From assembly GCA_002077065.1 (NCBI GenBank), contig NAJO01000002.1, positions 186,001 to 250,000 on the forward strand: a stretch of DNA of 64,000 nt. The letters are read 5' to 3'. Position numbers and translations under genes: made by a program. Source of the DNA: Cryoendolithus antarcticus. Lineage: Eukaryota; Ascomycota; Dothideomycetes; Cladosporiales; Cladosporiaceae. Positions 21,649-34,099 of the stretch are shown piece by piece. A model generated the notes under the pieces. It saw only the letters and a program-made list of their open reading frames with translations. It was not told the DNA's origin and ran no database searches. Numbering within the stretch: the first letter of the stretch is position 1; each line of letters begins with the position of its first letter.

Positions 21649-22144
21649 GAAGGTCGGGGTATCTTGTGTACATATTCACAGTACGTACAGTCAACGATGA
21701 ACTGCAGCTAATCGCGATCGGAGCCACTGATTCTCGTTGATGGCATAACGCGGTCCCTCTTCTGTTGTAGTGCCTCGTTCCTGCTGCCTGCACCAGCGGG
21801 CTCAGCGTTCTACAGCTCAACATCAATCCCTCACATTGCCCACGTTCCGTGTACGGCGGAGTTCTGCGCCCTCGGCGTCTGATCATGCGGCTCAAAGAGA
21901 TGCCGGAAATTCGACGCCAGCTCTGCGAACTTGCCGTTGGTTGCCGTCACACACCGACGTAGTTGGTGCATGACATCGTGGAGGCGTCACGAAGTCGCGC
22001 GTGCCTGCATGTCCGAAGACTGCACTGTCCCTCCTGGCTGCATACTTGCTGGTGGGTGGCCTATATGGGTCCGGTGAGCGCGACAGTGCTCCTGCGCCTG
22101 CACGCGCGGCGGAGGAACAATTCCGGCTCATTTGACTGTTCGTC
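21649..22144. other. Convergent 3' intergenic region
   Basis: About 500 bp between two 3' ends. No gene recognised. Confidence 0.5.
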
Positions 22145-25024
22145 TCACGTCTTTCCAGCCTTCCTCAAACCCTCCATCATGTTGATCAGATTGTCTACCA
22201 ATGGCGGACTTCTGGACTCGTTATGATTTCTCCTCATCGCTCCCACCACGGCGACCACGACCTCATCTGGATTGCTGACGAAAGCAGCACCATCTGGCTG
22301 ACCTGGCTGATTGCCTAAATATCTGATTGCCGCATTGCCCTTGCCATTGATTATCCAGCGCTGTGCAGCATGATCGTCAGACCCATCAAGCCAGGCTGTA
22401 ATATCGTGCGAAGCCAAGGTGTTCGGCTCAGTCGAACGTGTAATGATGCCGTAGCACCAAAACGCGAGACAGGACTGGTATACCGCAATGGCCGCAAAGT
22501 CGCAGATCAGACCAAGTCGAAGACTCCTGGCTGCGCGGATGACTTGACCAGCATGCCAGAGAGCTTGCCGGGAGGTAGTCGTCTTTGTCCATTGAACGAG
22601 CGAGGGGTACACGCGACGTGCTTCGTCCTCTCCTTCCACGCCTGCAAAGAGCTGGACATCGTCAAGGGATAGATGGAGGTGCATTAGCAATAGCTCAAGG
22701 ATAAGTGTGACTTTCGAATCTTCCACGGAGCTCACGCGGAAGTATTGCAGGAGCTTTGTGAGCTCTGCATGTCGCGAACTCATCACGATTGTACCATTGC
22801 ACCACTGGCTGGCGCCTTTCAATGACGACTCCAGCTGTCTGAACTCCCAGATCATGCGCCAAGAAGCTCCGAGTACTGCCATGCTTGCTTGCCGCGAGTC
22901 GACGAAGATATCTTTGTAGGCCAGAATGTCGAGATCTTGTATGCAATCGACTAAAGATGGCTGTCGGTCATGACGTGGTGCTGAGCTGCGCATGTAAGTC
23001 GCTTTCCATTGCTCAGCCGACGGTGCGTGCCAAAGCGTCTCAGACTCTGGCAATGGGAGATACAGCTCAGCGTAGGAGATCAGGGGCGATGTGAGTAACG
23101 AGGCCGAGGCTTCGAGGTCATGTCGGAACAAGTGCAATGCGAAACGCTTCCTCGACTCCTGCTTCACCCACATTCGCCACTTACGTTCCAGGACCTCGCC
23201 CTGATCTTCAGAATAAGGCACGATGCGCTCGTATGTGCCTCGCCTGAACAGACCGCCTCGCCGAGCCATAGTTACCAACACCTGCTGGAAGCCTTCGGCA
23301 AGCTCCATCTTTCGACTGTCGCCGCTCCAGAGACCGATCTTCAGCTGTAGCAGAGAAGCTTGCATGATCTGAAGGTCGCGCATCAGGGTATTATCCTCTT
23401 CGACTTGGACCTGAACAGCAGTCCGAATGGCCTCCTGAATTGCATAGCCAACCTTTCGGATCGCAACGTCTGGTGTGAGGACCGCACCCGCCGCAATGAT
23501 CGCAGCCAAGACCTCAGGTCGCGTTTGCCTCTCAAGCAACGTCGGCGCATGGATCCAGTGCTTAGCATGTGAGCCAGGCGAAGTCAATGAGAATTGGAAC
23601 AAGCTGTCGAGTAGACTGATCGAAGGAAAGCATGCCACGGCTCGCGGTATGCTATTTGGTTTGCATGTGCTCAGAATCATTGCAAGCACCTTGTCTCGAG
23701 ACGTCTGCGATAGTGGTTCGCAAGTAACCCGCCGATCTATGTCGAGACTTGTCGGGGATGGCAGACTCAGGTTCGCTTGCTCAGCAGAACCCGAGTCCTT
23801 CGACAGAGGTCTAAAACGCCACACTGACTGCTTAGGCAGCGACCCCGTATCTAGTGGCGGTACTGGCGCAGATGTGAAGCTCGGCATGATGTCCGAGCCA
23901 GCTGTAGGGAAGCCAATGCTTGGTGTCCTGAGATCGAATGGGTTCGCGTTGTTGTACGTATCCATAAAAGTGAGGTCTATGTCGTTGAGCTCGAGATTCG
24001 TATCAACACCAAAATCGAAGAGCTCTCTTGGTGTCCAGGGACCTGGCTGATAGGGATTGAACATCTGCATCTGATTCATCTGCTGTTGTGCATTTGGTGG
24101 GGACATCTTATCTCGCAAGTAATCGAACATGGTGTTGTCCGGAGTCTGTGGAGGCATCATTTGTCCAGCCATGGACATCGGAGGCAGCTGGTGCTGTTGG
24201 GGCTGATACTGCGTTTGCTGCTGTTGCTGTTGCTGTTGCTGCTGACGTTGGTGCTGTTCCGTCTGCATTGCCGGCAATTGAGAGGGAGACGGCATCATCA
24301 TTGACCCGACAGACTGGCGATGAACAGCAGGGCTTGCTTGGATGTGCTGCATCTGGGATAGCATCCTCGCGACAGGCGGCTGTTGCGACTGCATGCTTTG
24401 CAAGCTCTCAAGACTGTCACCGAAAGGTTGCTGCTGCTGCTGTTGTGGCATGCTGTGGCTGTGCTGTCGCAGATGTTGCTGCTGCAACTCGTTGGCGTCA
24501 AGCTGCCCTTCCATCGACACGGGCGAATAGCTGGCAGTGAAATTACACTGCATCTTCTTCTTGATGCAGCGCTTACAAGGCTTCTCCTCCTCACACTTGA
24601 GATGTAGACTTGCGCAAGCCTCGCACGCCTGCGAGACGCGACTATGCTGCACCACTGCCGGCTTCGAGTCTGCGCCGTCCTTGGAGTGGCCCAGCGTGTG
24701 GCGCTTCAGTAGATCTGCTCGAGCGAAAGCCTTGGTGCAGATCTGACATTGATACGGGCGCTCTCCGTTATGCGATCGCACATGGCGACTGAGATGGTCC
24801 AATCGAGCATACGCTCTCGAGCACTTGCCACACTGGTAAAGTCGACTTGGTGTGGCGGGCTGCCCTTGAGATGAGTCCAGGCGCGCCGGATCCTGTGTCT
24901 CCGAAGGTGTAGCATCCAGTCCAGTATCACCACTATTCACAGCCTCTGAGTTGGACCGCGAGCGTTTCTGTGCAGGTCCGACGTCTGCACTCACTTCAGA
25001 CGTCGTCCGCATGTGTGATTCCAT
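22145..25024 (-). CDS. Large transcription factor: two C2H2 fingers plus Zn2Cys6 cluster
   Basis: Single exon, 959 residues from the ATG at 25024. The frame is open to 25276, but the extra 84 residues have low-quality composition. Order: Ser/Thr-rich N-terminus; C2H2 finger 1 (about 65-85, YQCGKC...HVRSH); C2H2 finger 2 (about 93-113, YQCQIC...HTLGH); basic linker; Zn2Cys6 cluster Cys134, 137, 144, 150, 153, 160 with canonical spacing; a Gln/Pro/Met-rich region with a polyQ tract; then a C-terminal fungal_TF-type (PF04082) region with [11 protein letters not shown] and [18 protein letters not shown]. This three-finger arrangement is a known fungal type. It probably regulates RNA polymerase II genes; targets unknown. 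Confidence 0.92.
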   Translation of the reverse strand: MESHMRTTSEVSADVGPAQKRSRSNSEAVNSGDTGLDATPSETQDPARLDSSQGQPATPSRLYQCGKCSRAYARLDHLSRHVRSHNGERPYQCQICTKAFARADLLKRHTLGHSKDGADSKPAVVQHSRVSQACEACASLHLKCEEEKPCKRCIKKKMQCNFTASYSPVSMEGQLDANELQQQHLRQHSHSMPQQQQQQPFGDSLESLQSMQSQQPPVARMLSQMQHIQASPAVHRQSVGSMMMPSPSQLPAMQTEQHQRQQQQQQQQQQTQYQPQQHQLPPMSMAGQMMPPQTPDNTMFDYLRDKMSPPNAQQQMNQMQMFNPYQPGPWTPRELFDFGVDTNLELNDIDLTFMDTYNNANPFDLRTPSIGFPTAGSDIMPSFTSAPVPPLDTGSLPKQSVWRFRPLSKDSGSAEQANLSLPSPTSLDIDRRVTCEPLSQTSRDKVLAMILSTCKPNSIPRAVACFPSISLLDSLFQFSLTSPGSHAKHWIHAPTLLERQTRPEVLAAIIAAGAVLTPDVAIRKVGYAIQEAIRTAVQVQVEEDNTLMRDLQIMQASLLQLKIGLWSGDSRKMELAEGFQQVLVTMARRGGLFRRGTYERIVPYSEDQGEVLERKWRMWVKQESRKRFALHLFRHDLEASASLLTSPLISYAELYLPLPESETLWHAPSAEQWKATYMRSSAPRHDRQPSLVDCIQDLDILAYKDIFVDSRQASMAVLGASWRMIWEFRQLESSLKGASQWCNGTIVMSSRHAELTKLLQYFRVSSVEDSKVTLILELLLMHLHLSLDDVQLFAGVEGEDEARRVYPSLVQWTKTTTSRQALWHAGQVIRAARSLRLGLICDFAAIAVYQSCLAFWCYGIITRSTEPNTLASHDITAWLDGSDDHAAQRWIINGKGNAAIRYLGNQPGQPDGAAFVSNPDEVVVAVVGAMRRNHNESRSPPLVDNLINMMEGLRKAGKT
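24215..24244 (-). repeat. CAG/CAA polyglutamine repeat in the C2H2/Zn2Cys6 factor
   Basis: An imperfect CTG/TTG run on the plus strand codes about ten consecutive Gln on the minus strand. Further Gln-rich patches lie at about 24430-24490. The mixed CAG/CAA codons make it less prone to slippage than a pure CAG run. Confidence 0.85.
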
Positions 25025-25825
25025 GCTTTGCGACGAGCCGAGAAGCTTTGCGAGCGGGGCACTGGCAACTCTGTCGCAGCGTGCAATGAGGCCCAGCAAC
25101 GTCGCCCACGTTCCCCGACGCAGACCCAGGCCCTGGTCAACGGAATAATATGCGTAGCGTATGCGCCGGCTGTGACAGATGCACAAACAGGTGGAGGAGC
25201 GCAGGAACCTGGGAGGTGGGCAGCCGGGGGCCAAATCTGGGGTCTCTGAGCTCGGACCAGATCCCGTGCTCGGCACGGCTCTCGCTTAATGCTCCCATGA
25301 GAAGCCGCCTGACTTCCTGGAAGCTTAAAGATCAGATCGAGACAACATGGCTTCATCCATATGACTACGTGCTTCCTCATCGTCCAGATGGACTCTTACT
25401 GTGGCCTCCATGTCGACTTGTATCCATACCACGCGCGAAATCGCGATGTTGCAACGGATAAGGACGAATCAGGATTCACTGTTCTGGCCCCCACGAGTTG
25501 ATTCATCTATTTCCTTGGTCCTGTCGTCGGCTTGTACACCAGAAGTAGACATTCAGACTCGGCGACGAGATCACAACCGAGTCCGACTGAAGGAGGAACG
25601 ACAGTCTTATCTCGCGCAATGGCATATAGGAGGAGGCATCCGCGCATCTGCTCCAACAGCGGTGTGTTTGGAACGGCACTCTGGCTCACGCATCGCTCAA
25701 GACTCCATTGGGCAGCATTTTGTGAGCACAATTGTTGTACCAAAGACTGATCGCGGACGTTGTTTTCTCTCCTTGCATTGTCACTTCCTTCTTTATTGCG
25801 TTCTCTGCGAGCGTTCATTTTGGAA
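25025..25825. other. Divergent intergenic region, C2H2/Zn2Cys6 factor / DUF6536
   Basis: About 800 bp carrying both promoters. The open frame continuing upstream of 25024 to 25276 is considered untranslated leader. Confidence 0.5.
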
Positions 25826-28171
25826 ATGGCTGAAGCGGGTATAGAGATGCGACCAATGCATGGGCACGCGAAGGAGGAGAGACCGAAGCACGGCGCGTAC
25901 TGTAGGACAGATGGCGTCTGGTCGTTGCAGACCGAGCAGTTCGATATACTGATATTGGAAGCCAGGGCGACGCACTCTTTGGCAAGCTATCGCAGCTGTC
26001 TCCATCATCCTAATCATCAACTTCGCCATCCTCGGATGGGCCATTCACAGGCAGAACGACGACGGTATTGCAACAATATACCGAGGCTCCGAGGGGAGTA
26101 TGGGTACTGTCCGTAAGTGCCTAATGCTGTGCGATTCAACATAGCGGTCACTGACACGACTGCAGACTTCGTGACACATGGCGTGATCAACATCTTCGGT
26201 GCACTGCTTCTCATGACTTGCAACGCTTGCATGCAGTGTCTCTCTGCGCCAACACGGATCGATGTCGACAAGGTACACGCCAAACACGACTGGCTTGACA
26301 TAGGCATCAGCAGTGCGCGGAACTTGCGGCATGTGAGTCTTTGGCGTGGCGTGCTCTGGTCATGTCTGTTGTTGAGCTCCTTCCCGATCGCTCTGCTGTA
26401 AGTGACGCACTGACGATCTCGGTGATTAAGTCCACTAACATGAAGCAGATACAACTCCGTGGTCTTCACTTCACCAGGTGCCATCGACTATATGGCTGTC
26501 CTGGTCACCCCCGAATTTCTAGCCGGTGGCCCACATCGCCAAAGCCCCAACGATGACAGTACCCTGGACGGTAGCACAAATATGACGGATGATATCAAGA
26601 CTCTCCAGAATGACGCTCAGAGTCTTGTTCGTCTCGAGAAAGATGACTGCTACAAGAAGTACAACGTACCCGTGCAGACAGACTTGTCTCACGTGCTACT
26701 CGTGTCGGACTACTCTGCTCCAAACGACACAGTGATCTACGTATTCGAGCAATCAACGGGTTCCGAAGAGTCCAAATTGCCTGGCTGGACCTCGTCAGGA
26801 CCAGATAACTGGGGCTTCACGGAACCGACCTGCAATGGCGCCATTCGTTATGGCTGGACTGACTATCAAGGCTTGCCTGAAACATGCACCACCAGCACAA
26901 CAGTGACGTCTGACACTACATTAGTCAGTCGCGCCGGAGGATTCTGGCAGCCCCCAGATGACGGAGACTCTGATGCTACGCAGCCTGGTGGTCAAGTACG
27001 GGTCAACGTCGACTACTGTCTCGCTAAACCGCTGACGGAGCCTGCTTGCGAAGTCAACGTTAGCGTCACACTTTTGGCAGTTGTCATCGTGTTCAACATT
27101 GTCAAGCTGCTCTGCTTGATCGCCACACTGATGTTACCAAGATTTGAGCCTCTGATCACGATCGGCGATGCTATGGCATCTTTCTTCGTTGTAGCGGACT
27201 CGCATACAGAGCGCCAGGGCCTGTTATTCGCTACGGAAGTGACATCCGGATCGTGGCGACTGAGGAGCATGAATCGCCAGCCGCCGAGACCTCGTACGTG
27301 GACACAGCCTCCGCTCGGGCTGTACAGCACCGTGCAGCCTCTTAAGTGGGCCATCAATCTTATGGTCATTCTTTTCGTCTTCATCGGCGGAGCAGTCATG
27401 CTCTACGTCGGCTCGCACTGGGGCAAGTGGACTCCGGGCTTCCGGTCCCAGGGCTTAGGCGTCATCAATCCCGCCTTCATCATCCCCGAAACAGTGTGCT
27501 GGGACGTGCTGTCCACTGTCGTACTTGCCAACACGCCTCAGCTATTCATCTCTGGCGCATACTTCAGCTTCAACTACCTGCTCACCACGATGCTTCTCTG
27601 CAAGGCTTTCTCAGAGTATGCAGCATCTGGGAAGTCGAATGCAGCCGCAGAAGCGGCACGCACATCAACGAACGATGGACTACCGCTTCGAGTCTCCGAG
27701 CCTGTCAAGCAGTCTGAGCAGATCGGTAATTGGCAGATGTCACTCCCCTGGGCCTACTCCATACCTCTGTTCATCAGCATGTTCCTGCTACATCTATTCA
27801 CTTCACTGGCACTCTTTGCGGTGCGGGTTGGAAGCTACGCATCAACCGGTGAAAGACGCTCTTACCTCTCCGGCGTAGGCTGGTCAATGAGAGGTATCAT
27901 TGCGGCGGTGGCAGTTGGGGCAGTGATGATCCTTGGTCTGGCCGGCCTCGCTGTGTTTGGCAAGATGGACAGGGGAGCACCGGTTGTTGGAAGTTGCAGT
28001 GTGGCGATTGCTGCTGCTTGTCACGCACGGGCTGATGACCGCAACGTAGGATTGAAGAGAGTCAGATTTGGGGTTGTCCAAGAGGTCAATGTTGATGGGG
28101 AAGCTGTGGGGAGGGTAGGATTTGGTAGTAGTGGCGTGCGGCCGCTCAAAGAGGGAGAGGAATATGTCTAG
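25826..28171 (+). CDS. DUF6536 multi-pass membrane protein
   Basis: Exons 25826-25901, 25966-26112, 26166-26397 and 26449-28171 give 725 residues. The first splice creates AYWRRTLWQAIAAVSIILIINF, the Trp-Arg-Arg entry to transmembrane helix 1 that is usual for this family. The signature MQCLSAPTRIDVDKVHAKHDWLDIG then lies on exon 3, and LLYNSVVFTS is completed by the third splice. Several further hydrophobic helices follow (about nt 27040-27120, 27345-27415, 27535-27615, 27740-27825, 27890-27960). A large extracellular or luminal loop lies between helices 3 and 4. Function unknown; a filamentous-ascomycete family. The start is the first in-frame ATG after a TTG; 5' extension is possible. Confidence 0.85.
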
Positions 28172-28573
28172 CCTCTATAGTCCCACTCTTGTCAATGAGA
28201 GCCACACTCGTTGCAAATGTCCAACCACCACGCGTTGGACAGGGTTGCATACAGTTAGCTACATGCATGTGAAGTTCTCGCTTACTCATCCAATCACTTG
28301 CGACTTCACGTGCTGGCTAGCAACACGCTCCCATGCTACGACAGCTCAGACTTGCACATACACACCTATCGCGAATAATCACTGTCCTCTGCTCGTCACA
28401 CAGCACTTGTCAGCGATCTCTGCTGTAAGTTACCTTCTCGAGCCGCGAAACATCCACCAAGCCTACCACTCGCGATCGAACTACCTTTAAAGCGTCCCCA
28501 TTGCGAGATCATCGCTACCGGCTGGGTCTACCTCTCTGCCGACGGCGATGCGCCGCGGTCTACCAGTGCTACG
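28172..28573. other. Intergenic: TAF6 promoter
   Basis: About 400 bp between two plus-strand genes; pyrimidine-rich near the TAF6 start. Nothing else recognised. Confidence 0.5.
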
Positions 28574-29929
28574 ATGTCAGTCTGGAACCAGGAGAACATA
28601 GTGGACGTCGCAGAGTCAGTGGGGATTGCATCGCTCAGCAAGGACGTCCAAGAACACCTCGCGCGAGATGTCGAATACCGCATCAGCCAGGTGCTTGAAG
28701 AGGCACTGAAGTTCATGCGCCATGGCAAACGCACAACTCTACACACACAAGATGTCTCGCAGGCGCTGCGACTACTCGATGTGGAGCCGCTGTATGGCTA
28801 CGAGAGCACGCGACCGCTGCGATTCGGGGAAGCTAGCATTGGGCCTGGACAGCCACTGTTCTATGTCGAGGACGAGGAGATGGATTTCGAGAAGCTCATC
28901 AATGCGCCTCTGCCCAAAGTGCCTCGAGAAATGAGCTTCACTGCGCACTGGCTAGCGGTTGAAGGCGTGCAGCCTAGCATACCCCAAAATCCAAGCACGG
29001 CAGATCAGCGGAGTCAGGAGCTTTTGCCTAAAGGTGGCGCCGCATCTCAGACACTTGCAGCTCTTAGTGGAGCAGAGGGTGTGACTGTGAAGCCACTCAT
29101 CAAGCACGTTCTTTCCCGCGAACTACAGCTGTACTTCGAGCGCATCTGCGACGCTATGCTCTCGCCGAAGCCAAGTAGCGACGAGTACCGCGCCACGGCT
29201 CTTGCGTCTCTGCGCTCGGATCCTGGAATCCACCAGCTCATACCATACTTCGTCCAATTCGTGGCAGACAAAGTGACGCATAACCTCAAGTCACTCCCGA
29301 CCTTGACTGCATCGCTCTCACTCATCGCAGCGCTGCTCGACAACCCATCGCTCTACCTCGCACCATACGTTCCGGCGATCGTACCCTCAGTCCTTACGTG
29401 TCTAGTCGGCAAATCACTCGGAACGCCAAGCATAGACGGCGCAACTACGCATTTCGCACTACGAGACTACGCAGCTAGCCTCATCTCAGCCTTGACTCGG
29501 AAGTACGCTTCTAGCTCTTCGACACTGAAGCCTCGCATCGCCCGCTCGTGTTTGAAGCATTTCCTCGACTCGCATAAGTCCTTCGGCACGCACTACGGTG
29601 CAATCCTCGGACTCACACTCCTAGCTGACGCTGAGGGTGTCCGGGCTCTGATTTTGCCGAATCTGAAAGCCTACGACGCGGTGCTTGCGGAAGGGCTGAA
29701 GGATGATGGGAAGCGCGAGGCTGCCGAAACGGTGCTCGGGGCGATCATGAGGGCACTTGGCGTGTTGGCTAAGGAGAGCGGGGGATTGGGCGTAGCGAAT
29801 GGGTTTCCTGAGGGTGATGTGCTCAAGGAGAGGTTGAGTGAGGCTGTGGGCGATGTCGTGGCTGCTAAGGTAGTGGAAGCCGGAGATACGCGAATCATCG
29901 CGGCGGTGCTAGACAAGGGAGTGTTGTGA
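28574..29929 (+). CDS. TAF6: TFIID/SAGA subunit TAF6
   Basis: General transcription factor subunit that pairs with TAF9 through a histone fold. Single exon, 451 residues. The histone fold covers about residues 3-70 (NIVDVAESVGI, LARDVEYRISQVLEEALKFMRH, TLHTQDVSQALRLLDVEPLYGY). After a linker with FYVEDEEMDFEKLI and HWLAVEGVQP, the C-terminal HEAT-repeat (DUF1546) domain runs from about residue 180, with LSRELQLYFERIC, LIPYFVQFVADKV and FGTHYGAILGL. The length matches fungal Taf6. Very secure. Confidence 0.96.
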   Translation: MSVWNQENIVDVAESVGIASLSKDVQEHLARDVEYRISQVLEEALKFMRHGKRTTLHTQDVSQALRLLDVEPLYGYESTRPLRFGEASIGPGQPLFYVEDEEMDFEKLINAPLPKVPREMSFTAHWLAVEGVQPSIPQNPSTADQRSQELLPKGGAASQTLAALSGAEGVTVKPLIKHVLSRELQLYFERICDAMLSPKPSSDEYRATALASLRSDPGIHQLIPYFVQFVADKVTHNLKSLPTLTASLSLIAALLDNPSLYLAPYVPAIVPSVLTCLVGKSLGTPSIDGATTHFALRDYAASLISALTRKYASSSSTLKPRIARSCLKHFLDSHKSFGTHYGAILGLTLLADAEGVRALILPNLKAYDAVLAEGLKDDGKREAAETVLGAIMRALGVLAKESGGLGVANGFPEGDVLKERLSEAVGDVVAAKVVEAGDTRIIAAVLDKGVL

Positions 29930-30242
29930 AAGGGCAAGGATTCCAACCTGACTTTAGCGGGGCGTTTGGGGCATGTATCAAAGATAGCGGCACGTGCGGC
30001 GTGCATGAACGTGGAGAATAGTCACCCTGATCAGGGAGATCGGTTTTGGAAACATGGATGCACCTGAGGCAGACATTAGACGCTGAAAAGCGATAGGTAC
30101 CCGGAAACTCTTTCACGCATTTGATGCAAAATGCTTCTTGCAATATGCAGTTTCATGGCTTGTGTATCATTGATCTTCGATCATTGTATCATCCCCCCAT
30201 TTTGAGCTTCTTCACTGAGTGGAATCGAGTAGACTCCAAAAT
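29930..30242. other. Convergent 3' region, TAF6 / NDPK
   Basis: 313 bp between two 3' ends. No gene seen. Confidence 0.5.
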
Positions 30243-30815
30243 CTACTTCTCGTAGACCCAGTCGTGGCCGGCCTGCTTCCAGCTCTGGATCTCAGACTTG
30301 GTGAACCACAGGTCGATCTCCTTCTTGGCGGAGTCGACAGCATCGGAGCCGTGGCAGACGTTGCGACCGACGTCCTGAAATTTCACAGTCAGCCCAGATC
30401 ACTGTTCTCAACTGGATTCAGATCACTCACGATTGCAAAGTCTCCCCTGATGGTACCCGGCTGGCTCGCCAACGGGTTTGTAGCACCAAGAATCATGCGT
30501 CCAGTCTTGACCACCTCACGGCCCTCCCACACCATAGCGCAGATGGGGCCCGAGTTCATGTACGACACCAAGCCCTTGAAGAACGGCTTCTCGGCGAGAT
30601 CGGCGTAGTGCTTCTCGAGGTGCTCCTGGCCGGGGGAGGTGAGCTTGATGGCCACGAGCTTGAAGCCGCGGTTCTCGAAGCGGGAGATGATCGTGCCGAC
30701 CAGGCCGCGCTGGACGCCGTCGGGCTTGATTGCGATGAAGCTGTGATGATGGTTAGCTTCATTGGTAAGGCTGTGAGGGTTACTGGGGTAAATCTTACGT
30801 CTGTTCGGAAGTCAT
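30243..30815 (-). CDS. Nucleoside diphosphate kinase
   Basis: Transfers the gamma-phosphate between nucleoside triphosphates and diphosphates through a phosphohistidine. Exons 30815-30799 (17 nt), 30740-30431 and 30374-30243 give 152 residues, exactly the family norm. The N-terminus [19 protein letters not shown] is completed by the first splice. GTIRGDF precedes the last intron, and the catalytic His is in NVCHGSD on the last exon. The C-terminus is WVYEK. The tiny first exon is easily missed by gene finders. Divergent from glucosidase II alpha. Confidence 0.95.
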
Positions 30816-31008
30816 GATGTCGGCTTGGTGTTTGATGTTTGTGAGGATGTGGGAGCGATCTTTTGGGCCTAAATGTTTGAAGATTGGAGGCTGTTCACCG
30901 CTAGACATTGAGATGGGTAAAGTTTTGATGCACTGCGTTTGGTGGGCTTGGTGGGGCAGGGACTACTGCAGGGGCGTGCCTACCACAAGATGGATCAGAT
31001 TAGATAAA

Positions 31009-31016
31009 GATATATC
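31009..31016. promoter_or_regulatory. TATA-like element in the NDPK / glucosidase II divergent promoter
   Basis: GATATATC is self-complementary, 73 bp upstream of the glucosidase II ATG and 194 bp upstream of the NDPK ATG on the other strand. It could serve either direction. Confidence 0.3.
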
Positions 31017-31088
31017 GGCTGCTTGACACGAGACAGCTGTTGCATCTTGTCAATACATGTAGCTGCATAGAGAGATTCAATCGGCGAC

Positions 31089-34000
31089 ATGGGCGTCAAT
31101 GGTGCTTTTGGACGGTGGTCGAGCTACTTGCTCGTACTACTCTGCCTTCTGGGAATCTACACCACGCCGGCCGGTGAGTAATTCCCAATGATACGCCGTT
31201 TCAATGCTGGTGGACTCGGCTGACATCCTGCGTAGTGGGTGTGAAGAAGGAGAACTTCAAAACATGTGACCAGTCAGGCTTCTGCAAGCGTAATCGCGCG
31301 TATGCTGATACCGTCACGTCGACATCGGGCTTCAAGTCACCATACACGCTCGAAGCAGCATCAGTCAAATTCGACCGCGGCGTTCTCTCGGGAACAGTGA
31401 TCAAAAGCCTTGCAGATGGCGCGAATGTGCGTCTGCCACTCACAGTAGCCCTGTTCGACTCTGGAGTCGCACGCGTGTCTCTTGACGAGGAGAAGCGGAA
31501 GAAGGGCGAGATCGAACTCAGGCATGGCAGCAAAGCGCGGAAGGAGCGCTATAATGAAGCCGAGAAGTGGGCGATTGTGGGCGGCACGAAGCTTAGTTCT
31601 GGCTCGGCAATGAAGGCTGTTGGAGAGGGCGTGACGTCTGTGGTCTACGGCCCTGAGAGCAAGTTCGAGGCTATCATCACGCACTCGCCTTTCGCAGTGG
31701 AATTCAAGCGTGATGGGGAGACGCAAATCAAGTTCAATGACAAAGCGTACATGAATTTCGAGCATTGGCGTCCGAAGGTAGAGAAGCCTGTCGTAGAGAA
31801 GAAAGAGGGTGAGGAGCCACCGCCAGAGGACACCACTGGCGAGGACGAGTCCACTTGGTGGGACGAGTCGTTCGGTGGGAATACCGACTCGAAGCCTCGC
31901 GGACCAGAAGCGGTGGCACTGGACATCAGCTTTCCAGGCTATGATCATGTCTTCGGGGCTGCTGAGCACACAGGACCGCTGTCGCTAAAGGAGACTCGTG
32001 GCGGCGATGGCAAGTTCAGTGACCCGTACAGACTGTACAACTCCGATGTGTTCGAGTATGAAATGGACAGCCCGATGACACTGTACGGCTCGATCCCATT
32101 CGTGCAAGCGCACAAGAAGGACTCCACTGTTGGTGTGTTGTGGCTGAATGCTGCAGAGACGTGGATTGATGTGACGAAAAGCACCGCTTCTGCGAACCCA
32201 CTCAGTCTTGGGATTGGCGCGAAGACGACCACGAACACTCACTGGATCAGTGAGAGCGGTTTGCTAGATGTCTTCGTCTTTCTCGGGCCTAAGCCGCAAG
32301 ATGTCATCGGCGCGTACTCGGAGCTCACTGGGTACACACAATTGCCACAGCACTTTGCCATTGCGTACCACCAGTGCCGCTGGAACTATGTGACCGATGA
32401 GGATGTCAAGGATGTCGATCGCAAGTTTGACAAGCATCGCATACCCTACGATGTGATCTGGTTGGACATCGAGTACACACACGAGAAAGAGTACTTCACG
32501 TGGGATCCAATGACTTTCCCGGATCCATTGACGATGCAGAAGCAGCTCGATGGTCACGAGAGGAAGCTAGTCTATATCATTGATCCCCACATCAAGAACA
32601 CAGACAATTACCCTGTGGTCGATGAGCTCAAATCCAAGGATCTTGCTACCCATAACAAGGATGACAACATCTATGAGGGATGGTGCTGGCCAGGGAGCAG
32701 TCACTGGGTCGATGCTTTCAACCCTAAGGCACATGACTGGTGGAAGACACTCTTCCGCTACGATAAGTTCAAGGGCACGGCGAAGAACTCGTGGCTCTGG
32801 AATGACATGAACGAACCTTCGGTCTTCAACGGTCCCGAAACTACAATGCCAAAGGACAATCTCCACCACGGCCAGTGGGAGCATCGTGATGTGCACAACC
32901 TCAACGGCCTTACCTTCGTCAATGCCACATACAACGCTCTGCTAGCACGCGACAAAGAAGAAGAAAAGCACAACGTACGGCCATTCGTCCTCACCCGGTC
33001 ATTCTACTCGGGCTCTCAACGCATGGGCGCCATGTGGACAGGTGACAATCAAGCAATCTGGTCCCACCTCGAGGCTTCGATCCCCATGCTCCTAAGCCTG
33101 AACATCGCCGGCTTCCCATTCGCAGGTGCAGACGTTGGTGGTCTCTTCGGCAACCCATCTAAAGAGCTCCTTACTCGCTGGTATCAAGCTGGAGCTTTCT
33201 ACCCGTTCTTCCGCGGCCACGCTCACATTGACACCCGTCGGCGCGAGCCTTATCTCGCCGGTGAACCGTACACAGGGATCATCACGCAGGCGTTGCGATT
33301 GCGATACTCCCTTCTTCCAGCGTGGTACACAGCATTCCACGAAGCTTCAACGACAGGCGCTCCCATCATTAGACCACAATACTACGTCCATCCCTCAGAC
33401 GAGAAGGGTTTTGCCATTGACGACCAATTCTACGTCGGCTCCACGGGGCTTTTAGCTAAACCCGTCACAGTTGAAGGCGCTGAAAGCCAGGAGCTTTACC
33501 TTGCGGACAAGGAAACTTACTATGACTACTTCGATTTCTGGGCCTATGAGGGCCCGGGTAAGGAGAAAGTCGCGGCACCTCTCGACACGATCCCACTGCT
33601 GATGCAAGGAGGGCATATCATCCCTCGACGCGATAGACCGCGCAGGAGCTCAGGCCTGATGAAGTGGGATCCCTTCACTCTGGTGGTGGTGATTGGCCAC
33701 TTCGGAGATGCCGAGGGCACTCTATACCTCGATGATGGCGAGTCATTCGACTTCCAGGAGGGAGCTTACATCCATCGCAAGTTCGCCTTCTCGACCGCTA
33801 CGGGTAGCCTCATGTCCGAGGACTTGGCGCCTGCGGGGACGAGTACAAGCAAGAAGGCGAAGGCTTACTCGGCGTCTATGGCGCAGGTACATGTGGAGAA
33901 GGTCATCGTCGTCGGTGCGCCGAGTACATGGAAGTCGAAGGCGAAAGTTCAAGTCAGCGAGACGGCGTCGGGTTCCAGCAGTTCCGCGACTAAGGACGTG

Positions 34001-34099
34001 CCTTTTGAGTTTGTGGCGAAGGATGGGGGAAAGGCTGCCTATGCCGTGGTCAAAAACCCGGGAGTTGCCATCGGAGCCGGCTGGAAAATACAGTTCTGA
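31089..34099 (+). CDS. Glucosidase II alpha subunit (GH31)
   Basis: ER enzyme that trims the two inner glucoses from N-glycans in the calnexin cycle. Exons 31089-31173 and 31236-34099 give 982 residues. The first exon codes a signal peptide (MGVNGAFGRWSSYLLVLLCLLG) and the intron follows it closely. Family features: KTCDQSGFCKRNR at the mature N-terminus, FGAAEH, VIWLDIEYT, the catalytic nucleophile in WNDMNEPSVF (Asp about residue 552), the acid/base region MWTGDNQAIW, GADVGGLFGNP and RGHAHIDTRRREP. No HDEL is expected on this subunit. Very secure. Confidence 0.96.

Noticed and set aside
23475..24050. 191-codon plus-strand frame
   Set aside because: Antisense to the C2H2/Zn2Cys6 regulator, with no recognisable protein features.
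25025..25276. 84-residue N-terminal extension of the C2H2/Zn2Cys6 factor
   Set aside because: Open frame but low-quality, Cys/Arg-rich composition unlike the protein; the ATG at 25024 ([10 protein letters not shown]) is more likely.
31361..31969. 202-codon minus-strand frame
   Set aside because: Antisense to the glucosidase II alpha gene, with no domain.
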